Assembly: GCA_012514855.1 (NCBI GenBank)
Contig: JAAYZL010000478.1
Coordinates: 1 to 15,253 of the forward strand
Length of the DNA stretch: 15,253 nucleotides
Direction: 5' to 3'
Source: Clostridiales bacterium
GTDB lineage: Bacteria; Bacillota_A; Clostridia; Christensenellales; Aristaeellaceae
The stretch's first letter is position 1. Each line of letters starts with the position of its first letter. The notes beneath the pieces were generated by a model. The model worked only from the letters and a program-made list of their open reading frames with translations, made no database searches and was not told where the DNA came from. The translations under genes were made by a program, and so were the position numbers. Below, one piece after another: positions 1 through 6,288 of the stretch.

Positions 1-90
1 AAGCAGAAGGAAGGCAAGAAGCGCATGCGCCAGGTCGGGAGCGTCGCGGTGCCCAGCGAGGCGTTCATGGCCGTTTTAAAAATGGACTGA
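1..90 (+). CDS. lepA: Elongation factor 4 (LepA), C-terminal end only
   Basis: Only the last 29 codons and the TGA stop lie in the window; the gene begins upstream. The tail contains KQKEGKKRMRQVG followed by VPSEAFMAVLKMD, which matches the very conserved C-terminal domain end of LepA, the ribosome-associated translational GTPase that binds stalled or back-translocating ribosomes. The basic KEGKKRM segment belongs to the LepA-specific C-terminal domain that reaches toward the ribosomal A site. In many Firmicutes lepA is followed by hemW; here two small membrane-protein genes lie between them. The next start is 12 nt after this stop, suggesting co-transcription. The identification rests on a short but distinctive stretch. 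Confidence 0.9.
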   Translation, partial: KQKEGKKRMRQVGSVAVPSEAFMAVLKMD

Positions 91-102
91 CGGGGGAAGC
101 GA

Positions 103-603
103 ATGAAGCCGAAGTTTGCCGCGAGCGCGAAGCCGAACATCGAGGGCATGCGCGTGCTCGTCAAGGCCGCGTACGGGAAAAAGCTGCGCATGCGCATGCT
201 CGCGAGCGGGCTCGTCGTGCTGCTCGCGGCCGGGTTTGTGATCTGGGCCGGCGCGAAGCCCATGTCGCTCGTCATCCTCGCGCTCGCCGTCGCGTTTCTG
301 TGGTTCTTTTGGCGCTCGAAAAACCGCATGGCCGAAAAGCTGCTCGCCGCGAGCCCGAATCAGGCGCTCGTGACCGAATTTAAGTTCATGGACGACGCGC
401 TGTACACGCACAATATCGAGGAGGACGGCAAGATCCTCTACCCCGCGATCACGCGCGTGTGGTCGGACCGCGCGCACTTCGCATTCTATTTAGAGGACGG
501 CTCCGCGTTCGTGATCCCCAAGGCGGGGTTCTTCGAGGGCGAGGTCGACCGGTTTCCCGGGTTTGTCAGGAAGGTGACGGGGAAAAACGTGCTGGAGGTG
601 TAG
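103..603 (+). CDS. Membrane protein with YcxB-like C-terminal domain (copy 1)
   Basis: A 166-residue protein with a basic N-terminal stretch, two hydrophobic segments (about residues 33-50 and 53-71) and a soluble C-terminal half. That half has the pattern of the YcxB-like domain: an acidic beta-rich segment (LYTHNIEEDGKILY), then aromatic and aliphatic strands ending in AFVIPKAGFFEGEVDRFPGFV. The lysine followed by GF and a distal F.GFV/FI segment is what I associate with this family. The molecular function is unknown. The start has a GGGGGA Shine-Dalgarno-like stretch 5 nt upstream and lies 12 nt after lepA. The second copy starts 1 nt after this stop, so the two are almost certainly translated from one message. 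The family call is by eye; a plain two-TM hypothetical is the alternative. Confidence 0.75.
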   Translation: MKPKFAASAKPNIEGMRVLVKAAYGKKLRMRMLASGLVVLLAAGFVIWAGAKPMSLVILALAVAFLWFFWRSKNRMAEKLLAASPNQALVTEFKFMDDALYTHNIEEDGKILYPAITRVWSDRAHFAFYLEDGSAFVIPKAGFFEGEVDRFPGFVRKVTGKNVLEV

Positions 604-604
604 C

Positions 605-1111
605 ATGGAGGAGCGGTTTCAAGTGCGCACGGCGTTGGACATGGACGCATGCCGGGCGCTTGCGAGGGCGGGCCTGCCCAGGTGGAGTTACCCCATGGCA
701 TGGCTTTGGCTCGGGCTCGCCGCCTTTTGTCTCGGCATGGGATTCGCGAACGGCATGCGGGAGATCTATATCCTCGGCCTCGCGGTCGCCGCTATCCGCT
801 CGTGGCAGCTCTTTAACCACAACCGGATCGGCCTCGCGCGGAGGATTTACGGGTTGCAGCGGATTCCGAACATGGAGATCGACTGCCGGTTCTCGGACGA
901 CGCGGTGCGAAGCACGGACGAGCTGCAGAAGGTGGAGGCCAGCTACAGAAGCTACTCCCGCTTTGTCGAGTGCCGGGGCTACTATCTGCTGTTCATCGGA
1001 GCCGGGAAGGCGGTCACCCTGAAAAAGACGGGATTCACGGTCGGCAACCCCGACGACTTCCCGGCGTTCATCGGGGAAAAGACGAACCTCAAACTGGAGC
1101 GCGTCAAATGA
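605..1111 (+). CDS. Membrane protein with YcxB-like C-terminal domain (copy 2)
   Basis: A 168-residue paralogue of the preceding gene with the same plan: soluble N-terminus, two hydrophobic segments (about residues 30-45 and 51-64), then a C-terminal domain ending in AVTLKKTGFTVGNPDDFPAFIGEK. This is a better match to the YcxB-like consensus than copy 1. Overall sequence similarity between the two is low apart from this last part, so any duplication is old. A GGAGG sits 6 nt before the ATG, inside the end of copy 1. The TGA stop overlaps the ATG of hemW (ATGA), so hemW translation is probably coupled to it. No enzymatic motif is visible; a sensory, chaperone-like or membrane-anchoring role is possible but not shown. 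Confidence 0.77.
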   Translation: MEERFQVRTALDMDACRALARAGLPRWSYPMAWLWLGLAAFCLGMGFANGMREIYILGLAVAAIRSWQLFNHNRIGLARRIYGLQRIPNMEIDCRFSDDAVRSTDELQKVEASYRSYSRFVECRGYYLLFIGAGKAVTLKKTGFTVGNPDDFPAFIGEKTNLKLERVK

Positions 1112-2208
1112 ACCCGCTTTCGGTCTACATCCACATACCGTTCTGCCGCTCGAAGTGCGCCTACTGCGACTTCGCGTCCTATCCGGGGCGCGAGGACGCG
1201 TGGGAGGCGTATTTCCGCGCGCTGTTTGCCGAGATCGAGGCGGCGTCGGACAGGGAGCGCCGCGTCGAGACGATCTTCTTCGGAGGCGGCACGCCGTCCG
1301 CCGTGCCGTTCTCGTTCATCGGGGAGGCGCTCGAGGCCGTCGCCCGCGCGTTTGACGTCGTTCCCGGCGCGGAGATCACGCTCGAGGCGAATCCCGGCAC
1401 ATTGACCCCGGAAAAGCTCGCGGCCTACCGCGCGATGGGCGTCAACCGGCTGTCGATCGGCGCGCAGAGCTTCGACGCCGCGCTGCTTAAGGACATCGGG
1501 CGCGTCCACACGCCGGAGGACATCGAGGCCGCCGTCCCCTTGGCGCGCGCGGCCGGGTTCGAAAACGTCGGCCTCGATCTGATGTACGCGCTGCCCGGGC
1601 AGACGATGCGCCAATGGGAGAGCACGCTCCGGCGCGCGGTCGAACTGTCGCCCGAGCATGTGTCGGCGTACTCGCTGATCGTCGAGGAAAACACGCCGAT
1701 CGCCGCGCGCGCTTCGGAGATCCCCGGCGACGACGAAGTCGTCGAAATGCAGCGGCTCGCGACCGCGACGCTCGAAGAAGAGGGATACCTGCGGTACGAG
1801 ATTTCAAACTACGCGCGCGAGGGCTTCCGCTGCCGCCACAACATCGCCTACTGGCAACGGGCGGAGTACCTCGGCTTCGGCGCGGCGGCGCACTCGTTCC
1901 TCGCGGGCGAGCGGTTCGAAAACCCGGCGTCGCTCTCCGAATACCTCGGCGGGCGAAGGCGCGAAAACCGCAAGCGCATCCTCCGGGCGGAGGCGGAGGA
2001 GGAGACGATCCTGCTGTCGACGCGCATGACGGACGGGATTTCGCGGTCGGCGTTCCGGCGCGAATTCGGAAAGGACTTTCTCGCCGGGCGCGAGGCGGTC
2101 GTAAAAGAGCTCGTCGGGGCCGGGCTCGCCGTCCTCGAAAACGACGCCTTTTATCTGACCGGGCGCGGTCTCGAGCTGCAGAGCGCCGCGGTGCTAGAGC
2201 TTCTGTAA
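1108..2208 (+). CDS. hemW: HemW, radical SAM heme chaperone
   Basis: A 366-residue radical SAM protein of the HemN/HemW family. The cluster motif CRSKCAYC (Cys13, Cys17, Cys20) follows YIHIPF and would hold the [4Fe-4S] cluster. It is followed by DF rather than the fourth cysteine found in true coproporphyrinogen dehydrogenase HemN, so heme-chaperone HemW is favoured. GGGTPS at residues 59-64 is the SAM-binding glycine motif, and EANPGTLT around residue 94 fits the radical SAM barrel. The C-terminal part has HNIAYWQ and GFGAAAHS, typical of the HemN C-terminal domain. The ATG at 1108 is preferred because it begins exactly at the family N-terminus and overlaps the previous stop; an upstream in-frame extension would lie inside the previous gene. 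HemW is thought to deliver heme to membrane respiratory proteins; older annotations call it oxygen-independent coproporphyrinogen III oxidase. Confidence 0.93.
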   Translation: MNPLSVYIHIPFCRSKCAYCDFASYPGREDAWEAYFRALFAEIEAASDRERRVETIFFGGGTPSAVPFSFIGEALEAVARAFDVVPGAEITLEANPGTLTPEKLAAYRAMGVNRLSIGAQSFDAALLKDIGRVHTPEDIEAAVPLARAAGFENVGLDLMYALPGQTMRQWESTLRRAVELSPEHVSAYSLIVEENTPIAARASEIPGDDEVVEMQRLATATLEEEGYLRYEISNYAREGFRCRHNIAYWQRAEYLGFGAAAHSFLAGERFENPASLSEYLGGRRRENRKRILRAEAEEETILLSTRMTDGISRSAFRREFGKDFLAGREAVVKELVGAGLAVLENDAFYLTGRGLELQSAAVLELL

Positions 2209-2223
2209 TTTACAATCCGCGTC

Positions 2224-2252
2224 TGGCTTTCTCGCGCAAAAAATGCTATAAT
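2224..2252 (+). promoter_or_regulatory. Promoter upstream of purA (extended -10)
   Basis: TATAAT at 2247-2252 is preceded by TG at 2244-2245, giving an extended -10 (TGCTATAAT). The -35 is weak: TGGCTT at 2224-2229 with a 17-nt spacer is the best positioned candidate, consistent with reliance on the extended -10. Transcription would start near 2259, leaving a leader of about 78 nt before the purA ATG. It lies in the 128-nt gap after hemW, where no terminator is evident, so read-through from the lepA-hemW operon is also possible. Confidence 0.7.
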
Positions 2253-2260
2253 ATGTTCAG

Positions 2261-2295
2261 AAATCCGGAAAACGGCGCGTTTTTCCGAACGATTT
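2261..2295 (+). other. Hairpin in the purA 5' leader
   Basis: CGGAAAA at 2266-2272 pairs with TTTTCCG at 2281-2287, and the flanking AAATC (2261-2265) pairs with GATTT (2291-2295) across a 3-nt bulge, giving a 12-bp interrupted stem starting just after the predicted transcription start. There is no U-tract after it, so it is not a terminator on this strand. It does not resemble a purine riboswitch aptamer. It may stabilise or regulate the message, but this is inference. Confidence 0.45.
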
Positions 2296-2336
2296 CCAAC
2301 TTGCGGATCGAGAATATTCGAAAAGGGTGGCTGCTG

Positions 2337-3611
2337 ATGGCAAACTGCGCGATTGTCGGCATCAACTGGGGGGACGAGGGCAAGGGCCGCATGGTCGACT
2401 ACCTCGCGAAGCGCTACGGCGTCGTGGTGCGCTATCAGGGCGGCAACAACGCCGGGCACACCGTGATCAACGAGTACGGCAAGTTCGCGCTGAACCTGCT
2501 GCCCAGCGGCGTGTTCCAGCCGGGAACCGTGAACCTCCTGGGCGCGGGAACCGTCGTCGACCCGAAGCATCTGGTCGGCGAGATCGCCCGGCTCCGGGAA
2601 AGGGGCGTCGCAATCACGCCGGAGAACCTCAAGATCTCCGACCGCGCGGCGCTCGTGCTGCCGATCCACCCGCTGCAGGACCAGTGGGAGGAGAAGCGGC
2701 TCGGCAAGGACCACTACGGCTCGACGCTGCGCGGCATCAGCCCGATCTACGGCGACAAATATATGAAAAAGGCGATTCAGATCGGCGACGTGAAGTACCC
2801 CGGGGCGCTCGAAAAGCACTTGCGGCGGCTGATCGACTGGAAAAACGACGTGATCGTGCCCGGCTACAGCGCGGAGAAGCTCGATTTTGGCGAAGTGCTT
2901 GCGTGGATTCACGCGTACTGCGACCCGCTGATCCCGCACATCTGCGACGCTTCCGAGCTTCTCGAGCGCGCGCTGGCCGAGGGCAAGGACATGCTGTTCG
3001 AGGCGCAATTGGGCGCGCTGCGCGACATCGACTACGGCATCTATCCGTTCACCTCTTCTTCGTCGCCGCTGGCCGCGTTCGCGCCGGTCGGCTGCGGGCT
3101 TCCGAGCCTGAAGGTGGACATGGTCGTCGGCGTCGCAAAGGCGTACTCGACCTGCGTCGGCGAGGGGCCGTTCGTCGGCGAGCTTTCCGGCGAGGCGGCG
3201 CATCTCCTGCGCGAGGCCGGAGCGGAGTACGGCGCCGCGACGGGCAGGCCGCGCAGGGTCGCGTGGATGGACCTCGTCGCCACGCGCTACGGCACGATGC
3301 TGCAGGGCGCGACGGAGCTCGCGCTGACGAAGCTCGACGTGCTCTCCTATCTCGACGAGATTCCGGTCTGCGTCGCCTACGAAAAGGGCGGGAAAATCAT
3401 CGACCGGTTCCCGTTCACGCCCGAGCTCGACGATTGCGCGCCGGTCTACGAGGCGCTGCCCGGCTGGAAGGCGGACATCTCCGGCTGCCGGAGGTTCGAG
3501 GAGCTGCCCCCTGCCGCGCGCGAATACGTGGAGTTCATCGAAAAGGGCGTCAAGTGCCCGATCCGATATGTCTCGGTCGGCGCCGAGCGCGACAGCCTCA
3601 TCATCCGATAG
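2337..3611 (+). CDS. purA: Adenylosuccinate synthetase, divergent Clostridia-type
   Basis: A 424-residue enzyme joining IMP and aspartate using GTP to form adenylosuccinate, the first committed step to AMP. GDEGKG at residues 12-17 is the GTP loop with the catalytic Asp13, and NNAGH places the catalytic His at residue 41, the same numbers as in E. coli. ATGRPRR (301-307) and LTKLD (330-334) correspond to the aspartate loop and the guanine-recognition TKLD motif. Several positions differ from the textbook enzyme: the TTR of the KAYTTRVG segment is STC here (Cys273), and the QG-LLDIDHGTYPFVTSS region reads EAQLGALRDIDYGIYPF. I believe such changes recur in a PurA clade of gut Clostridia. The ATG at 2337 follows AAAGGGTGG and matches the family N-terminus. 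purB follows after 15 nt. Confidence 0.93.
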   Translation: MANCAIVGINWGDEGKGRMVDYLAKRYGVVVRYQGGNNAGHTVINEYGKFALNLLPSGVFQPGTVNLLGAGTVVDPKHLVGEIARLRERGVAITPENLKISDRAALVLPIHPLQDQWEEKRLGKDHYGSTLRGISPIYGDKYMKKAIQIGDVKYPGALEKHLRRLIDWKNDVIVPGYSAEKLDFGEVLAWIHAYCDPLIPHICDASELLERALAEGKDMLFEAQLGALRDIDYGIYPFTSSSSPLAAFAPVGCGLPSLKVDMVVGVAKAYSTCVGEGPFVGELSGEAAHLLREAGAEYGAATGRPRRVAWMDLVATRYGTMLQGATELALTKLDVLSYLDEIPVCVAYEKGGKIIDRFPFTPELDDCAPVYEALPGWKADISGCRRFEELPPAAREYVEFIEKGVKCPIRYVSVGAERDSLIIR

Positions 3612-3626
3612 AGCGGGGGAATTTCC

Positions 3627-5051
3627 ATGCGCGACACCTACGAATCGCCGCTCAACAGCCGCTACGCGAGCAAAGAGATGCAAAAAATCTTCTCGCCCGA
3701 CCGCAAGTTCTCGACCTGGCGCAGGCTCTGGGTCGCGCTGGCCGAGGGCGAGATGGAGATGGGCCTGCCGGTGACGAAAGCGCAGGTGGACGAGCTCCGG
3801 GCGCATATCGACGACATCGACTACGAAAACGCCGCGTCCCACGAGGAGCGCACGCGCCACGACGTGATGGCGCACGTGCTCGCCTACGGGGACGCGTGCC
3901 CCGGCGCGCGCGGCGTGATCCACCTGGGCGCGACCTCCTGCTACGTGACCGACAACGCGGACATTTTGATGCTCAACGACGCGCTCGCGCTCGTGCGCAA
4001 GAAGCTCGCCGAGGTGCTCAGGCGGCTGCGCGCGTTCGCGTGGGAACACCGCGCGCTCCCGACGCTCGGCTACACGCACCTGCAGCCCGCGCAATTGACG
4101 ACCGTCGGCAAGCGCGCGACGCTCTGGATGCAGGACCTGATGATGGATTTGGACGGGGTCGACTTCGCGCAGAAATCGCTGAAATTGCTCGGCAACCGCG
4201 GCGCGACCGGCACGCAGGAGAGCTTTTTGAAGCTGTTCGGCGGCGACGGAGCCAAGGTCGACGAGCTCGAAAGGCGGATCGCCCAAAAACTCGGGTTCGA
4301 GAAGTGCTTCGACGTGTCCGGCCAGACGTATCCGCGGAAGCTCGACAGCCGCGTGCTCTCCGCGCTCTCCGGCGTCGCCGAGAGCGCGTACAAGTTCGCG
4401 CAGGATTTGCGGCTTCTGCAGTCGTTCCGCGAGGTCGAGGAGCCGTTCGAGTCCGGGCAGATCGGCTCGTCCGCGATGGCCTACAAGCGCAACCCCATGC
4501 GCTCCGAGCGGATCTGCGCGCTCGCCCGACACGTGATGGCGCTCGTGCAAGACGCGCAGATGACCGCGGCGACGCAGTGGTTCGAGCGCACGCTCGACGA
4601 CAGCGCGAACCGCAGGCTTTCGCTTCCCGAGGCGTTCCTGGCGACCGACGCCGTGCTCGAATTGTACGCGAACATCGCCTCCGGCATGGTCGTCTACCCG
4701 GCGATGATTTTGAAGCGCGTGCGCGAGAACCTGCCGTTCATGGCGACCGAGCAGATTCTGATGGAGGGCGTGCGCCTGGGCGGCGACCGGCAGCGGTTGC
4801 ACGAGTCGATCCGCGTGCACTCGCAGGCGGCGGCCGCGCGGATGAAGGCCGACGGGCTCGGGAGCGACCTCCTGGAGCGGCTCGCGAGCGACCCCGCGCT
4901 TCCGCTGGACCTCGCGGCGCTTTCCGACCTGCTCGAACCCAAAAACTACACCGGCCGCGCGGCCGAGCAGGTCGAGGCGTTTCTGAAAAACGCGGTCGAT
5001 CCCGCGCTCGGGGCGCAGCCGGAGCTTCCGATCGGGGAGATCAGATTATAG
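3627..5051 (+). CDS. purB: Adenylosuccinate lyase
   Basis: A 474-residue member of the fumarase/aspartase superfamily that removes fumarate from adenylosuccinate (giving AMP) and from SAICAR (giving AICAR). The superfamily signature GSSAMAYKRNP lies at residues 280-290, with the general-base serine in its mobile loop; the usual Pro after the Met is Ala. YTHLQPAQ (about 149-156) carries the general-acid His, and TRHDVMAH (76-83) is the other substrate-binding His region. Length fits the longer, about 475-residue PurB subfamily rather than the shorter B. subtilis type. GGGGGAA precedes the ATG. It sits directly behind purA, so the last two AMP-forming steps are co-expressed. Its stop overlaps the convergent mgtE by 11 bp, and no terminator is visible after it. 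Confidence 0.94.
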   Translation: MRDTYESPLNSRYASKEMQKIFSPDRKFSTWRRLWVALAEGEMEMGLPVTKAQVDELRAHIDDIDYENAASHEERTRHDVMAHVLAYGDACPGARGVIHLGATSCYVTDNADILMLNDALALVRKKLAEVLRRLRAFAWEHRALPTLGYTHLQPAQLTTVGKRATLWMQDLMMDLDGVDFAQKSLKLLGNRGATGTQESFLKLFGGDGAKVDELERRIAQKLGFEKCFDVSGQTYPRKLDSRVLSALSGVAESAYKFAQDLRLLQSFREVEEPFESGQIGSSAMAYKRNPMRSERICALARHVMALVQDAQMTAATQWFERTLDDSANRRLSLPEAFLATDAVLELYANIASGMVVYPAMILKRVRENLPFMATEQILMEGVRLGGDRQRLHESIRVHSQAAAARMKADGLGSDLLERLASDPALPLDLAALSDLLEPKNYTGRAAEQVEAFLKNAVDPALGAQPELPIGEIRL

Positions 5052-6027
5052 CCGACGCGATCGAGAACATGATGAGCAGCGCGCACACGTCCGCAACCGT
5101 CGAGATCAGCGGCCCCGCCATCAGCGCGGGGTCGAGCTTTACCGCGTGCGCGAGCATCGGCAGCACGCAGCCGAGCACGTTCGCGATCGTCACCGTAAGA
5201 AGCAGCGACACGCCCACGACCATCGCGGACATCGGCGTCGCCCCGAAGACGAGCATCGTGATGCCGAAATAGACCAGGCCGAGGCCCGCGCCGCACAGAA
5301 GGCCGATGCGAAGCTCCTTCCAGAGCACCTCCCACAGCCGCGAGAGCGTCAGCTCGCCCAGCGCGATCGCGCGGATGATCATCGTCGAGGACTGCGATCC
5401 GCAGTCGCCGCCCGCGTCCATCAAAAGCGGCATGCTGCTGACGACGAGAATTCCCAGCGCGCCCGAGGTCAGCAAAAACCCCTGATAGCCCTGGATCACG
5501 CGCTCGCACAGGAGCGACGAGAGCAGGAGGATGATCAGCCACGGGATGCGGTGCATCGCGAGCGTCCAGGCGCTCGAGGTCGCGTAGCTCTCCTCCGAGG
5601 GCAGCATCGCGGCCATCCGCTCGAAGTCCTCGGTGTTCTCCTCCTCGATGACGTCGACGATGCTGTTGACGCCGATCGCGCCGACGAGCAGCCCGCCCTC
5701 GTCCGTCACCGGCAGCGACATCAGGTCGTACTTGCGCACGAGCTTCGCCGCGTGCCGCTGGTCGTCGGTGACCGTCGCCGACATCACGTTCGCGTCCATC
5801 AGCTTTTCGACCGGCGCGTCGTCGCTCGCGAACAGCAGCGTCTTCAAGTCCAGCGCGCCGATCAGCCGGTCGTCGAAGTCGGTCACGTAGATCGTGTACA
5901 TGGCGTCGCTGTCGAGCCCCGACTGGCGCAATTCCAGCAGGCCCTCCCGCGCGGTCGTCCCCGCGCTCAGCCGGACAAATTCGGGCGTCATGATCTCGCC
6001 CGCGGTGTTCCTGAGGTTCTCGGACAT
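5041..6027 (-). CDS. mgtE: MgtE-family Mg2+ channel lacking the N-terminal domain
   Basis: A 328-residue magnesium channel. CBS domains occupy about residues 10-70 and 75-135; the pore domain follows with about five helices from residue 160. Family landmarks are IPWLIILLLSSLL at the first helix, DAGGDCGSQSST (204-215, usually GNAGNQSST) and DPALMAGPLISTVAD, with Asp313 at the position of the pore aspartate that binds Mg2+. Typical MgtE is about 450 residues and has an alpha-helical N domain before the CBS pair that senses cytosolic Mg2+; here the protein starts at CBS1. The ATG at 6027 is preferred because AAAGGAG lies 8 nt upstream; the in-frame GTG at 6045 would overlap that site. No upstream frame encodes the missing domain, so it appears naturally short rather than broken. 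It has its own promoter and a long leader. Confidence 0.9.
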   Translation of the reverse strand: MSENLRNTAGEIMTPEFVRLSAGTTAREGLLELRQSGLDSDAMYTIYVTDFDDRLIGALDLKTLLFASDDAPVEKLMDANVMSATVTDDQRHAAKLVRKYDLMSLPVTDEGGLLVGAIGVNSIVDVIEEENTEDFERMAAMLPSEESYATSSAWTLAMHRIPWLIILLLSSLLCERVIQGYQGFLLTSGALGILVVSSMPLLMDAGGDCGSQSSTMIIRAIALGELTLSRLWEVLWKELRIGLLCGAGLGLVYFGITMLVFGATPMSAMVVGVSLLLTVTIANVLGCVLPMLAHAVKLDPALMAGPLISTVADVCALLIMFSIASAII

Positions 6028-6253
6028 TTCCCTCACTCCTTTCACAATGCAAAGCAGACGCTGTCCGCTCCGGACAGAGCCATTTTGCTGATGTGGAAGT
6101 GTTATGAAAATGGAGCGGGCGGCCGGCGCGATGCCCCGGCGCTATGAAAACCGATTTTCAGCGGACCGGCATGGCCGACCCGACTGCATTCCATTTACTT
6201 CCGCCGCCAGCGTCGTCCACCGAGTCCACCTCCTTGAAAATTGATACAGCCCC
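6028..6253 (-). other. Structured 5' leader of mgtE
   Basis: About 225 nt of transcribed non-coding sequence between the predicted start site and mgtE. Reading the minus strand, I see five stems: GGGTCGGC/GCCGGTCC around CAT (6181-6163, with two G-U pairs); GAAAA/TTTTC around TCGG-type loop (6159-6146); GCCGG/CCGGC (6140-6122); CCATTTT/AAAATGG with a 20-nt loop (6113-6080); and CTGTCCG/CGGACAG with a 3-nt loop (6077-6061). The last lies 18 nt before the Shine-Dalgarno at 6042-6036. None is followed by a U-tract, so control of translation initiation is likelier than attenuation by termination. I do not recognise the M-box (ykoK) Mg2+ riboswitch consensus here. Confidence 0.5.
6158..6220 (-). 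CDS. Possible 20-residue leader peptide upstream of mgtE
   Basis: A short ORF starting at GTG (6220-6218) with an excellent AAGGAGG (6235-6229) exactly 8 nt upstream, ending at TGA (6160-6158), 130 nt before mgtE. The peptide begins (M)DDAGGGSKW and ends SAMPVR. It starts about 33 nt after the predicted transcription start; an in-frame ATG at 6258 would lie upstream of that start and is therefore unlikely. The last codons form one hairpin, and the stop codon begins the next, so a ribosome translating or stalling here would change leader folding. Acidic residues directly after the start are a feature known to destabilise ribosomes at low Mg2+ in MgtL-type leader peptides; applying that here is speculation. 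Whether it is translated is unknown. Confidence 0.45.
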   Translation of the reverse strand: MDDAGGGSKWNAVGSAMPVR

Positions 6254-6259
6254 ATTCAT

Positions 6260-6288
6260 ATTATAGGCCGGATTCGTCCGTATGTCAA
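6260..6288 (-). promoter_or_regulatory. Consensus sigma-A promoter of mgtE
   Basis: On the minus strand TTGACA (6288-6283) and TATAAT (6265-6260) are separated by exactly 17 nt, a perfect match to the vegetative consensus. The -35 hexamer contains the TGA stop codon of the upstream rluD-type gene (6287-6285). The predicted start is near 6253. A full-consensus core promoter in front of a long leader suggests strong initiation with control exerted later. Confidence 0.85.

Noticed and set aside
970..1107. In-frame N-terminal extension of hemW
   Set aside because: It lies inside the preceding gene, has no ribosome-binding site, and the family N-terminus starts at 1108.
2151..5272. Very long open frames opposite or out of phase with purA and purB (889 and 981 codons)
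   Set aside because: They are shadows in GC-rich DNA, rich in Arg, Ala and Gly with no family motifs, and they overlap two unmistakable enzymes.
5041..6027. mgtE as a truncated pseudogene
   Set aside because: The frame is intact from CBS1 to the end of the pore, with its own promoter, ribosome-binding site and pore aspartate.
6028..6253. M-box (ykoK) Mg2+ riboswitch
   Set aside because: Expected by context, but I could not match the conserved core; kept as an unclassified structured leader pending a covariance search.
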